NCBI GenBank assembly: GCA_021234155.1
Contig: JAJEKV010000013.1
Location: 1,625,787 to 1,689,786, forward strand
Direction: 5' to 3'
Length of the DNA: 64,000 bases
Origin: Isoetes taiwanensis
Taxonomy: Eukaryota > Streptophyta > Lycopodiopsida > Isoetales > Isoetaceae
The notes beneath the pieces are model-generated. The model made no database searches, had not been told where the DNA came from, and saw only the letters and a program-made list of their open reading frames with translations. Below are positions 23,279 through 37,959 of the stretch, piece after piece; within the stretch, counting starts at the first letter, position 1, and each line of letters starts with the position of its first letter. The position numbers were made by a program, and so were the translations under genes.

Positions 23279-23306
23279 GCCCGGCAACGCCGGGCACCAT
23301 TACTAG
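23279..23306 (+). mobile_element. Helitron 3' terminus
   Basis: A perfect 7-bp stem with AAC loop (GCCCGGC-AAC-GCCGGGC, 23279-23295) is followed seven bases later by CTAG (23303-23306), then T. This is the diagnostic 3' end of plant Helitrons, which insert between A and T. The 5' end (TC after A) is unresolved. TATAAAGTGAGAGTCC near 23150 looks like a Helitron 5' region and would give an element under 200 bp, but a start many kilobases upstream cannot be excluded. Confidence 0.65.
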
Positions 23307-23328
23307 TTATAACAATGTTGGAAATGTT

Positions 23329-24480
23329 GTGCTTATCTCGATCTTATCTATTTTAGACGGTGCATGTCCCCCTCCATGGGCGACATTCGTGCAACCTGGT
23401 CGTCTCATTCCAGAGCAGGAGCTCATACTTATGAATCGTCAGCTTACTGAGCTCCAAGCATATGTACTTCATAGTAATCCACCACTAGCACCGCAGGAGT
23501 ATGGCCCTGAGATTCACACCTGCACCACCTGCAAATCAACAGCCACCACCACCTGCACCAGTACCTGTTTCAACTATATCCACCTGCGCAAAGCGTACAT
23601 GGAGCAGTTCATCATCTGATGCCAATTCTGAACCATTTGACTCGTCAGAGTCCTCTGATTCAACAGATGACCATGCTAAGACCAAGAAGAAGGACTATCA
23701 TAAGACCGTAGACTCTGCCATTACCACCATTTGGAAGAACCGTAAATTGGCTCAGTTCTCGGGTAAAACCATATCGGGTGTGGATGTCGAATCCTGGTTA
23801 GATGAGATGCATGAGTTTGGAAAAGAAAAGGATATCGGCAAGGTTGCCACCACTAACCTCATAGGGTCAGCCCGCATTTGGTAGAAGGGATATGCCCACT
23901 CTCATGGACTGCTCGAGGTAGATGCCGATACAAGATTTTTGCCAAAGCCTTCAAATCTCACTATGTACCCAGAGCTCATCACTGCCAATAAATCCAAACT
24001 TTTTACTGCCTGGAACTAAGGAATATGATAGTCCAAGTATACACGGATGAGTTCGTGCGGTTACGATTATATGTCTCTGGGATAAATGAACGCAAAGCAG
24101 TTAAGGGGTATATTGAGGGGTTATCCCCTACTCTCAGGAAGATGGTTCGAGCCATAGACCCCAAAACAGTAGCAGAAACCGAGGCTAAGGCTCTTAGCTT
24201 GGAGGAGGATAACCCTAAGTATCAACCGCCACGTCAACAAGGGCTATACACCATATCGGGGATGCTCGCCTAGCCCAGGACCTCCAATCCTCGGCCGAGT
24301 ATCAGAAGCAGGATAAAAATGTGTCCTTCACTCTACTAGATAAGTCCTCATATACCGCAGGAGCTTTTTGAGACATTTTGGAAGCCATTCCGAAGGAAGC
24401 TCGCAACCAGTTACGAAAGGACAGAGCTTATTTTCGGTGCTTTCGACCGGGACACTGTATGTAGGAGTGTCCCTATGTCA
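23329..24480 (+). pseudogene. gypsy gag with zinc knuckle
   Basis: A frame with a proline-rich N-terminus (PPANQQPPPPAPVPV) leads through a Ser/Asp-rich linker into a gag core (TTIWKNRKLAQFSGKT, VESWLDEMHEF, stop at 23882). The core continues after a gap with a capsid segment (VQVYTDEFVRL, YIEGLSPTLRKMV, TVAETEAKALSLEED). The nucleocapsid knuckle FRCFRPGHCM-stop-EC at 24430-24470 has lost its first cysteine. Gag would package element RNA; at least three breaks make this copy inactive. Confidence 0.85.
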
Positions 24481-24509
24481 CACAGGCTGCTCAAGTTGCT
24501 CTTGCCGAA

Positions 24510-25014
24510 GTGGATTGGGATGAAGCCATGGGTCCAACTGAACCAGAGAACGTTGCTGATGACAAGGCACCAGACTATATACAAGGTGAGTCTCACATTT
24601 ATGCCGCTATTGAGACAGGTCAAGCAGATAGTCAAGCTTCTATCATATCTACGGTTGGCCAAGTAGACCATAAACCCTTTATCATTCATATGGACATGGG
24701 TAGTACGCACAATTTTGCTTTCCCTAGAATGGCAGAAGCTTTACAGCTTACTCTTTTGAAGTCGAACACTGGCTAGTGGGGCCGTGCGCCATACACAAGG
24801 TCGACGTATCAATCTGAATATTCAGTTGCCAGAAGCACCCATTGCTCTAGGAGCCAAGATCATGGATATTGGTCATTATGACCTTATTTGGGCATGGAAT
24901 TCTTGGCTGCTGCAAAAGGCAAACATTGATTGTGAAAAGCGAGAAGTCACCTTTAATGCAGCTAATGGAGCTTGGGTAACCATAGCAGGTAAACCAATTA
25001 TTCCAATTATGTAG
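24510..25014 (+). pseudogene. gypsy aspartic protease
   Basis: The frame starting 24510 reaches MDMGSTHNF, the retropepsin motif normally D-S-G-S-T-H-N-F (serine here methionine), then stops at 24774-24776. The next frame from 24784 carries the flap and LG..WL-equivalent part (IGHYDLIWAWNSWLL). The two parts are separated by a frame change. Confidence 0.8.
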
Positions 25015-25023
25015 TGTATTTCA

Positions 25024-25850
25024 TTGCATCAGTTGGATAAAGCCATCAATAAGCATCAAGTTGCTTGTATTCTTAAGCTTGCATCAGTAGACACCAAATC
25101 TAAATATGAGAAAGTTATTGACAGCTTGCCTCAGGCTATAGCAGCTGTTCTTCGAGAATACCACGACCTCTTTCTAGATGAGATTCATAGGTTGCCACCT
25201 TTGCGAGGCGTGGAATGTGAAATTACCTTAGAACCAGGCACTAAGCCTACTAGTAAGGCTCCATACAGAATGAGTACACCTGAATTAACGGAGCTTAAGA
25301 AGCAGTTGCAAGAGCTTCTTAAGTTGGGGTTCATCCGACCGAGTGTATCACCCTTTGATGCCCCTATTTTATTTGTAAAGAAGAAGGATGGTACTTTAAG
25401 GATGTGCATTGATTATAGGCAACTGAACAAGCACACGATTAAGAATTGGTATGCTTTACCGCATGCCGATGATTTGGTGGATCAATTGCAAGGAGCTAAG
25501 TATTTTACAAAGATTGATCTTCGCTCAGGATATCACCAGATAAGAATTAAGGAGGATGACATCCATAAGTCCTGCTTTCCAGACACGCTATGGGCATTAC
25601 GAATTCACTGTTATGCCATTTGGACTAAATAATGCCTGCCACATTCATGAGGTTGATGAACGATGTTTTTCGCAAATATCTTGATGACTTTGTCATCATT
25701 TTCTTCGATGATATCCTCATATACAGCAAAACTTTAGAGGACCATGAGCGTTATCTTTGCTTGGCCTTGCAAAAATTGAGACGTCATGAATTTTATGCCA
25801 AGTTCTCCAAGTGTAGGTTTGCAACCACCAAGATTAATTATTTAGGATAA
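25024..25850 (+). pseudogene. gypsy reverse transcriptase
   Basis: It opens with the RT entry ([18 protein letters not shown]) and fingers ([37 protein letters not shown]), and palm motif A is present ([16 protein letters not shown]). A frameshift near 25575-25630 is followed by the catalytic aspartates in FFDDILIYSK at about 25700 and a TAA at 25848. RT copies element RNA into DNA. Confidence 0.92.
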
Positions 25851-26820
25851 ATTGTTTCTGCAGAGGGAATAGCCACAGATTTAGCCAAGATTGAAGCAAT
25901 AAAAGATTGGCTGATCCCAACAAATGTGTTAGAGGTCCGCAGCTTTCTCGGGTTGGCGGGATATTATCGCAAATTTGTTAAAGACTTTGCTAAGCTTGTC
26001 GCACCTCTTACGGACCTTATGAAACATGGGTTAGGGATTGGATGGCACACTGGAAAGACAAGATCCAGGCCAGATTTCAATAATTGAAGGATGCATTGAT
26101 GACCGCTCCAGTTCTCATCTTGCCTGATCCTCAGAAGGATAAGTGGGTTGGGTAAAAGCATGCTACGGTGTACCACTTTTGGAACCCTCAAAAGTACCTT
26201 CACTGGGTACTTTTAAAACTGGTACTTTCTGTTTTATCTTCCCATTAAAATCAATTCAAAACTTTTGAATTGAAGGTCAATAACATGTCAACCTATAGTA
26301 TAAGAGGATAACAATACTATTAGAGAATAAATTAATGAATCAACTCTCAAATTTATTGTTTATTGAGACAATTATGCAAGCTCCCAGTACCCAGTGCTGG
26401 GTACTTTTTTGGGTAGTTTCGCACTCCCTAAAAAGTCATTTAGATGGTACACCCTAGCATGCTTTCACCCGGTTGCCACAGATGCTAGTAAGATTGCTAC
26501 CGGTGGAGTACTAATGCAGGAGGGTAGGGTGATCACCTATGATTCCAGGAAGATGAATGATGCAGAACAACGTTACTCCACACATGACCAAGGATTGCTT
26601 GCCGTCGTGCGTGCCCTGCGCATGGCATTACTTACTTGGGAGACGATTCCGGTTGGATACAAATCACCAAAGCCTCCAATATATCTTTACACAAACCCAT
26701 CTCAATCTGAGACATCGATAATGGATGGAGTTTCTGGAAGAGTATGCTTTTGAAGTAGTCTATAAGCCGGGCAAGCATAATGTACTTGCTGACGCACTTT
26801 TCAGGTATCCATTGATCACC
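25851..26820 (+). pseudogene. gypsy RT thumb and RNase H, split by a MITE
   Basis: After the RT stop, [18 protein letters not shown] and LPDPQKDKW are readable up to 26149. The MITE occupies 26150-26470. RNase H resumes at VATDASKIATGGVLMQ (26475), with YSTHDQGLLAVVRALR, then passes frame changes to YKPGKHNVLADAL at 26760-26800. The codons on each side show the target was within the V of W-V-A-T-D-A-S. Confidence 0.88.
26150..26470. mobile_element. MITE, 321 bp, with 26-bp TIRs and 4-bp TSD
   Basis: The ends are GGGTAAAAGCATGCTACGGT... and ...CACCCTAGCATGCTTTCACCC. Over 26 bases the left end and the complement of the right end differ at two positions. The 4-bp direct repeat GGTT flanks it (26146-26149 and 26471-26474). 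Removing it restores the RNase H reading. There is no coding capacity. A 4-bp duplication is not that of hAT (8), Mutator (about 9), Tourist/PIF or CACTA (3) or Stowaway (TA), so the superfamily is open. Confidence 0.9.
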
Positions 26821-27890
26821 AAAACACATTGTATTGCTATTTCCACGCTCTTTAGCGAGTTTGGTAATCCAGCAGATCATGAATTTCAGGAGATATGGCA
26901 AAGTCTATCTGAGGAAGCCAGAACGGATAAGGAGAGGGAGGCTTTCCGCCATTATAAAAAGGAAGGTAATCTTCTTTATTACAAGGATAAGTTATGTGTT
27001 CTCGAGACATCAGGGGTTCCCAAGCTCATTTTCCACGATACACATAACAGTCCTATAGCGGGGCATGCAGGATTTATGAAGACATATTTCAAGATCCGCT
27101 CCAGCTATTTTTGGCCAGGCATGAAGAAACACATTGCCCGATACATTAAGCAATATCAAGTGTGTCAGCAAACAAAGGCAGAACAGTTATGCATCCCAGG
27201 GGAATTGCAACCCTTAGATGTCCCTAATGCAAAATGGGAAGTTATTACCATGGATTTCATCGTGGGGCTTTCGCACACCTTGAGGGGCTTTGATGCCTTA
27301 ATGGTGGTGGTCGATAAGCTTTCCAAAATGGCACACTTTTTGCCATGTCAAACCACAGATACTCATTAAATACTGCCTTGTTGTTCACAAAGGAGGTGTT
27401 TTGCCTTCATGGGATGCCCCATACCATTATATTGGACTGGGATCCTAAGTTTGTTAGTGCATTATGGAAGGATTTGTTTAGCACTATTACTAAGCTTGCT
27501 ATGAGCACTGCTTACCACCCCCAGACAGATGGCCAAACAGAGCATACCAATCGCGTAATTGAGAACATGTTACGTAATTATGTCTGGACTAAACAATCAC
27601 AATGGGCAGACTATAACCATTTAGTGGAGTTTGCCTATAACAGTACTAGGCAGGAGTCTTCAATGATGTTCTCCTTTTATGATCAATTATGGCTACCAAT
27701 GCATTACTCCAGACACGTGGCATAATCCAGTTTCCAAGGTGGAAATGTCTCAACAACTGCTTACAAATATGCAGGCCCTAGTCGAAGGAGTTCAATGGTA
27801 TTTGTTAGCTGCTAGCGCCTGCCAAAAGAGCCTTGCAGACCGACATCGGACACCGCGGGAATTTCAAGTTGGTGAGTCCATATAGCAAAA
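26821..27890 (+). pseudogene. gypsy integrase
   Basis: The zinc region (FHDTHNSPIAGHAGF ... YQVCQQTKAE) has lost the first Cys of the HHCC set (Tyr instead). The core has MDFIVGL (first D) and, after a frameshift near 27365, DWDPKFV (second D) with TAYHPQTDGQTEHTNRVIE (third acid). A further break near 27720 precedes FQVGESI. Integrase inserts the element DNA. Confidence 0.9.
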
Positions 27891-27897
27891 AATCAAG

Positions 27898-28359
27898 GTG
27901 AAGCAAGCCAAACTCAAAATTGGCAATTATAAGAAGCTTGCACCTAAATGGGCGGGACCCTTTGAGATAACCGAAAGGATAGGTTCTCAAGCCTACCGGT
28001 TGAATCTACCTGCGCATTTGAAGGTCCATAAAGTCTTCCATGTGAGCCTTCTCGAGAAGCATAACCCCGATCCAGAAGAGATTCTTGACACGCCAACACT
28101 TCTGGAGATGATGGAAGATCAATTGGAGATAATACCTGAGGCTCTCATTGATCGTGCATATAAGCAAATCCGCAGAACTCAAATCTTACAGTATTTACAT
28201 TTACCGACGGCGGATGCAACCTGGATTCTTAGAGCGGATTTGAACAAGACTTACCCAAACTTTATGCGAGAATGCCCGGGCCAAACCAAGATGCGATCAA
28301 CTAAAACTGTAATGGTAAGCGTCATGTTAGGAGTCCGGCAGGGATCATATGATAGTTAA
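27898..28359 (+). pseudogene. gypsy integrase C-terminus with chromodomain-like tail
   Basis: LAPKWAGPFEITERIG, AYRLNLPAHLKVHKVFHVSLL is the conserved integrase C-terminal (GPF/Y) module of gypsy elements. The downstream stretch PEALIDRAYKQIRRTQILQYL..LPTADATWILRADL resembles a chromodomain-type tail with the W..L/ATWE pattern weakened. The frame stays open to 28359. Confidence 0.82.
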
Positions 28360-28778
28360 TCCGACGGGGATCATTTCCGTTGGGTTGCGTGCATCCTAGA
28401 TGGAGAGTTGGCCATATAGGCATTCATGATAGGACGCATCCGTCTACGGCTATAATGGGAATATGGCCATTCCTTATGCCGAGACGATATGCAAGCCTTA
28501 GGCATGAAAGGATTCCTTCATTCATATTCTTTTTTTTTTAAGGGGGTGGTCTCTTCAACCACACTACTTAAATTATTTCGTAAGTACTGATGTACTGTTA
28601 TTTTGGATGTCTGCTCCTATCTAAGTTTGTTGATATGGTATTTCTCCTCTACTGCTAAAGGACTTTGTCCTACAACAACTTTATGTAATCCTATATTATT
28701 TAAGCAAATAGAATTATCTTTTGTAACTTAGCTGTTTCTAGCTAGACTAACCCTAATGCTGAGGGACAGCATTATTCC

Positions 28779-28791
28779 AAGGGCGGGAGAA
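28779..28791 (+). promoter_or_regulatory. Polypurine tract
   Basis: AAGGGCGGGAGAA directly precedes TGTGACATTC of the 3' LTR. It is the expected plus-strand priming site, interrupted by one pyrimidine. Confidence 0.8.
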
Positions 28792-30397
28792 TGTGACATT
28801 CCAGGTATTTATATGGTATACGTATACATGCTACACGTCACCAGGATATAATTAGCCCTTAGAGGTCAATAGGGGATCACTTGGGCTAACCTAAAAGGGT
28901 TTTCTTTAGCTATGTTAAAATATTAGGGGATAATTAACCTAGTTAAGATAATTAGATTATTAATTAGTTAAAGTCTACCAATAGGGCAGAGCCACCTGGC
29001 CCAACTCGATTGGCCAAGGGGAACTTGCCAAGTTTAGAGGGCAAATTGGGGTCCTACCCCCAATTCTGCCCCAAATCGATTTGGGAGAGAGTGGAGGAAG
29101 GAGGAGCCACCAGCTGCTGTGACCAGACTTGAAGAATGGAAGCCGTTCGTGACAATGGCTCTATCCAAGAGACCGGTTAGTCTCTAGATAGTTTGTGCTA
29201 AAGCTAACACTTCTTTGAGTAGATGGAATGGTTAATTTCTCTCTTGTGTGTTACTATGATGATGATGGATACTTTGATGGTGATTGTATTCTCTCTTTCT
29301 GTTCCTCCTGTGCATCTAGGGTTAAGGGGAGGGTAGAGATATGAAAGCTTCCTAGAAGTAGAGATGTTTCTAGCTAGAACCCTTAAGAGCCAGTAAATGC
29401 AGCCTGTGCACAAGAGCCCACCTAGCTGTGGATGCTATCTTGTGATTCAGCACCAGATAATGGGTATGATGGTGAAACGGGGGTGAGATCCTGCCTAGCC
29501 TGGCTACAGGATTCCTATAGTGTGCTAGGCTTATAGTCGGTCACGAAAGAGGCCAGGTATGGGCCTGACACTTCCTGGGTCGCAGGAAACGTGCCTATAT
29601 AGACGTTCTGGACTCGATTGAGCTCAGAGAGCCGACCTTTAGATTTAGGGGAGTAAGTCGGGTACGGATGTGGGGGCTACAAATGTGGCACATGTCCTCT
29701 AGCATACCCAACGATCTGTCATGCTCAGGGAGGGGACGCCTCCCTGACCTGCCTCATCGGACCGGGGAGATGTAACCCGGAGTAATCTCATAGGGTGTTT
29801 CCATGGGATTGCGTCTACAGAGGGTTACAATTATGCCAGAGCATGTTTCAGCCTATCTGCAAAGTGTGCACAGGAGGGGCGAATGGAGTGGACTACCCGA
29901 GCCAGTGTTCTATGTCAGCCAACCATGTTATACCTCTGTCTGTTGATATCTTGAGGCCATGACCGTCAGTTGTCCCCAGGGAGTCTGAGCCAGGGTAGAG
30001 CCGTGCTTACGGTATATTTCCTATGTTATTTTATGGTTGTATTGTTGTCAGTTGTCCCCAAGGAGTCTGAGCCAGGGTAGAGCCGTACCTATGGTATATT
30101 GCATATGTTATTTTGTGGTTGTATTGTTATTTAGTTGATGATGATAGATGAGCCACCCTTCATGGTAGTATATTATTTCAAGCATGATTGATATGTGCTA
30201 ACATGTATGTACGCTGCATAGGATTCCCATAGAGGACGTGGGACGAAAGACACTTCCGTGTTCCTCGCCCGGATGCTTGGCCATCCCAAGTGGTCCGAGT
30301 TAGACGGAGGGCCATTCCATGGTGATGTAGTCGCCACGGGATGGGAATTCCCGTATTTATACGATGGGAGCATTGTATAGATTCTAGGAGAGTCACA
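28792..30397 (+). repeat. 3' LTR with internal tandem duplication
   Basis: It runs from TGTGAC to GTCACA, 1606 bp, with inverted 6-bp termini. An approximately 80-bp segment (GTCAGTTGTCCCCAGGGAG...TGGTTGTATTGTT) is present twice in tandem at about 29968-30130; the 5' LTR fragment has it once. It ends 543 bp before the first readable exon of the NPF pseudogene. Confidence 0.88.
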
Positions 30398-30939
30398 GGC
30401 ATATTCTTGCAGTTCTGCTCCGAGCTCAACAAATTCATATCCAGGACAAGCTAATAATACAGCTCCATGCTGTTGTGGGGAAAGCAATTCCTTGCACCAT
30501 ATGGCATTCTACCTCTGTAAGGGAATTTTACAAGGATTATATTTTTCTAGTCCAAAAGAAGATGATATTGTAGAACCTTCATTTTCCTTTTGCGTTGAAG
30601 TAATCATAATCATAATAATCATGTTTCTTATGAACAATAGAACTTTAAGTGTGTATTTTGGATGTTTCATGCTGACAGTAGGGCTTTAAATGCACATGTT
30701 GATTAACAATATAGAGCCCAACAAATAGATCAGGACAAGGTTATAAGTCTTTCACACTTTTGCATGGGCCAGCGGCACAAAAAGAACCCAACCAACCCGC
30801 CATTCATAACCATCAAGCAGTAACAAAGCAAAGACTAAACACTCATCCATCCAATGGTAAGAACTCATACCTTTCTAACATATTGTAAGACCGATTCGAG
30901 CTTCCGTTCTTTTTCTGATCTTTTGGGTTGTTAAAGCAG
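30398..30939. other. Non-coding stretch before the NPF exons
   Basis: No sequence resembling the first NPF exon (start codon, first helices, ExxER-type motif) is recognisable here. The stretch holds intron-like AT-rich sequence and ends with a pyrimidine tract and TTAAAGCAG acceptor. Confidence 0.4.
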
Positions 30940-32490
30940 GAGGTTGAAGCTCCTGTGAAGAAGCATTTACATGGCTAGAAGACTTCCAAGTTCATCGGTT
31001 ACAGCAGCAAGTTCCTACAACTATTTTCTTGGTACAACATACATGCTTGCATTGGCAGTAGGATACATTACAGACAGTTACTTGGGCAAATTTACCACCA
31101 TAATCATTGCAGGCCTCCTAGAAATACTGGTAAGAAGTCCTGTGATTTTTCTGAGAAGAAAAGAAAAAACATAAGATAACGCTGCTTGTTTTCTGATGTG
31201 CAAGATTATGCTATGATGACCATCTCAAGCATAGTTTCCAAGCTTCATCCTCCTGCTTGCCCTCCTTATAGTTACCTATGCAAAAAGACAATCATGGGAC
31301 ATAAGGCATTCTTTTTTCAGGTCTTTATATCTTTGCAGCTGGAATGTGAGGTCTCAGACCAAACTTGCCTACTCTTGGCGCAGATCAATTCGATGAAAAT
31401 GACCCTGAGCAAAGGAAGTGTCTTCCTTCATATTTCAACTGGTTCTACTTCTATGTCTACTTTGGCGGGATGTTTGGTGCAACTTTGCTTGCATACCTCT
31501 TTGAAGAAGTTTCTTGGGCATGGGGTTTTGGTGTTTGCACTGCTGTAATAGCCGTTGGACTGATTATTATCTTCAGCGGCTACAAGCAACACAAAATCAG
31601 GACATTCACTGTAAGCCCACTCACAAAGATAGCACAAGTGCGTGTTGCATCGTTTTACAACAGAAAGCTACCAAAATCATCATCTGATATACTCTATGGA
31701 AAAGACCAAGAATCATGGGACAAAACTCTTTACACTGCTCAATTCAGGTAATACATGCCACATGCTAGTTTAGAATACTTTTCAAAGAAATGGAAAGAAA
31801 TGCCAATTTGTGGCTAGACTAAGCTCAACATAATGGCTGGATATTATGAAACGAAAATGCTCATCTGTCTGTGTTATTTTGCAGATGTTTGGACAAAGCT
31901 GCGATGGGTCCATCTAAAACATCAGATAAGAATACAATTTCTGATCCATGGAGGCTATGTCAAATAAGCATAGTCGAAGAAACAAAAGCCATCTTCAGCG
32001 TAATACCAATGTTTGCAGCAACAATAATGCAAAATTGTGTATTTACTCAGTTATAAACATTCACAATGCAAAGAGAAGAAAACGCTAGACAAAAGACTAC
32101 CCAGCGACTTCAAGGTTCCACCAGCATCAATATCCATCATTTGCATAACCACATCTCTAATCCTACTGCAATTCTACGACCGCTGCTTGTGCCCTTTGTG
32201 CGCTGGATTACAGGCCATGAGAGAGGCATAACACATTATAAAGATTAGGGTCAGCGATATTTCTTACAGTAACACACGGTTGTAGCGACCTTAGTGGAAA
32301 GCAAAAGGATAGCCATAGCCAAGAGGCACTATCTTCTGGATAATCCGAGAGCAACTATTCCGATGAGTGTTTTCTGCCTAGCTCTATAAGGGACAATTTT
32401 TGGAGTTTCTAAGCTCTTTACAAATGTTGGCTTAGCAGGGTCACCTGCATCGAGACTCAAATCTTCTGACCAAATTTTTGTCATTAGCTC
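30940..32490 (+). pseudogene. NPF (NRT1/PTR) family transporter, 5'- and 3'-truncated
   Basis: NPF proteins are 12-helix proton-coupled nitrate/peptide/hormone transporters of the plasma membrane or tonoplast. Three exon-like blocks remain. Block 30940-31129 reads YFLGTTYMLALAVGYITDSYLGKF. Block 31205-31747 reads MMTISSIVSKLHPPAC, GADQFDENDPEQRK and FNWFYFYVYFGGMFG. Block 31885-about 32490 reads RCLDKAAMG, EETKAIFSVIPMF, GHERGITHYKD and NPRATIPMSVF. Splice sites GTAAGA (31130) and CAG|GTAATA (31748) fit. Stops (TGA near 31348, TAA 32054) and frame changes occur, and both the first helices and the C-terminus are missing. The 3' LTR ends 543 bp upstream, so the insertion may have removed the 5' exon. 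Confidence 0.88.
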
Positions 32491-33630
32491 TAGTAAGAAT
32501 CAAATGTATCTTGCAGTTCCGTAGCATCATGCTAGTTGCAGAATTCGTCAATAGCCTTTGACAATTTTTCACAAAAGAGCATTAGATTTATTCAAGGCGA
32601 TTAGAGCTTTAGGAACCCTGGCACAGAGGGCCTTCAAATCCTTAAACCGATTACAGATGATTACAGATGCGCCAAACTCTGTTACACGAATAAATGATGC
32701 CAGCGGACTCGCAGTACTGAAAGAAAGGTAAGAAAGACCTGCAAAATAACTCGAGAGGCATGTCCTATTCCATAGAACATAGAACATGGGCATAGCATCT
32801 TCGATTTTCTGGCGAAGCTTCTTCAGGCCATAGCGTCATAGCAACTGGGAACAAGAAACAGGGGGCCAGAATGGATGTGACAATCAGTTAGCCCGTTTCC
32901 AAAGTGGCTGCCCAACAACAGCGAATACAATACAATAGGCATTATGCCAATGATTATGTTTGCAAATGTTTTTTTATAAATTTTTGGTTGGAAAAAAAAA
33001 AATTTAATCAAAAATAAGATTTTTATGAGAGGTTCTTCTTTTACCAAACAGATCATTGTATGTAATATCTAAGTCACTAAAACTAAATAAAAAAGAGAAG
33101 CACTAGAGAGAGAATGTCAAAATTGTTTCCTTGCTTATAACTTGAGCTACGGAGGTCAGATTCAGATGATCTTAGGCTATTGGAAACTTATATAGAGAGC
33201 TTTCTGTTGACATATAATTCGACCTAGATCTATCAAGATAGATACCTGGTTTTAGTAGTCTTCATTCTTGATACCTTTTTATAAAGTGCAGGTTTGATGG
33301 TAGTATGCTTTTTATCATAACTTTTGAATTCAGACTTCATTTTATGTGTTTTTTATTGCATTGAAAAGCTCTCTTTGGGATCTTTCTGATGATGTATCAT
33401 ATGCTCATATTTGATTAAGTTTTTTGGAACAAAACAACAAATTTCTGTATGAATTTGATAGGGTTTCACATTTGATTAATATATGAATTGCACAATAACA
33501 AATTATACTCTCTATCTAGCTGATCATTCTAGTCATTTCTTTTATCCTATATCATTGTAGTGCAGTAAGCTTTTATGAAGATATTGAAGAGATGATGTTA
33601 TCGTGGCCAGGTTTTTTATCGAGAAAAAAT
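32491..33630. other. Non-coding; decayed NPF downstream sequence then AT-rich DNA
   Basis: Up to about 32800 weak plus-strand echoes of NPF C-terminal exons may exist, but I cannot align them convincingly. The rest is AT-rich with no gene. Confidence 0.35.
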
Positions 33631-33778
33631 GAAACTTTTTGTTTTGATATGTTATGGGATTTGTGTTATTTGATGGTTTATATGTTATTTATGAACTTGA
33701 CAATGTTCTTTGAATTTTTATTTCTTTTTCAAACCAAAAAAACATCATCTCCCATAACACATCAAAACAAAAAGTTTC
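33631..33778. repeat. Foldback: 29-bp inverted repeat, 90-bp loop
   Basis: GAAACTTTTTGTTTTGATAT... at 33631-33659 and its complement at 33750-33778 pair over 29 bases with one mismatch (GATATGT against GATGTGT). AT-rich bases outside the arms add weaker pairing. It could be a foldback MITE or a small-RNA hairpin. No TSD was identified. From 33779 to 34124 nothing else is seen. Confidence 0.75.
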
Positions 33779-34124
33779 AGTTTTTATTTCTTTTCTTTTT
33801 CAATATAGAAATAGTTGAATGACACACAATACCATAAAATCATCAAATACTTTGATTGGCAACAATTTCAATGATAACATGCATGTTCTGAATCTACATC
33901 ATACAAATCCAAATATACAACTCCAAACTCGCAAACATGACATATGCTTTAATAATTTTTAACATGCATAAGCGAGTTCTTTTTAGAAACTATTACATAA
34001 GCATTCAAACATCTACTATGCACACAGTTATTGTTGCTGGATCAAGATTTGTACAAAATGTTAGTTGGTCTAATATAATAAAAAATTTTGGACGAGCAAT
34101 ATGAAAATAGTCACAAATTAAATA

Positions 34125-34170
34125 AGAATAGAATAAAATAGAATAGAACAATTTTTATCGTCCACGAAGA
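34125..34170 (-). mobile_element. Relic 3' tip of a (TTCTA)n-tailed LINE
   Basis: AAGAATAGAATAAAATAGAA followed by TAGAACAATTTTTATCGTCCACG resembles the tail and last 3' UTR bases of the copy at 49683 (GAATAGAATAG..., TTTTTTTAACGTCCACGG). Only the extreme 3' end remains, in the 3' flank of the beta-glucosidase gene. Confidence 0.5.
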
Positions 34171-34224
34171 ACTGATTAAAATGTCAATGAGGATAACTTG
34201 TTCGGCTTCAAATACATATTTCTA

Positions 34225-37959
<3,735 letters not shown>

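Larger units (their letters stand above)
14742..30397 (+). mobile_element. Very long Ty3/gypsy-like element with extra ORFs before gag
   Basis: A truncated 5' LTR with adjoining PBS (14742-15147) and a full 3' LTR (28792-30397) of the same family enclose about 13.7 kb. The order is leader, three non-canonical ORFs (the first with a histone H3 domain), a non-coding or exon-remnant stretch, a Helitron 3' end, gag, protease, RT, RNase H (with a MITE), integrase and a chromodomain-like tail. Extra ORFs before gag recall the architecture of giant plant Ogre elements, though the PBS here is of Met type. It is inferred, not proven, that both LTRs belong to one insertion. Pol is interrupted many times. 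Confidence 0.75.
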
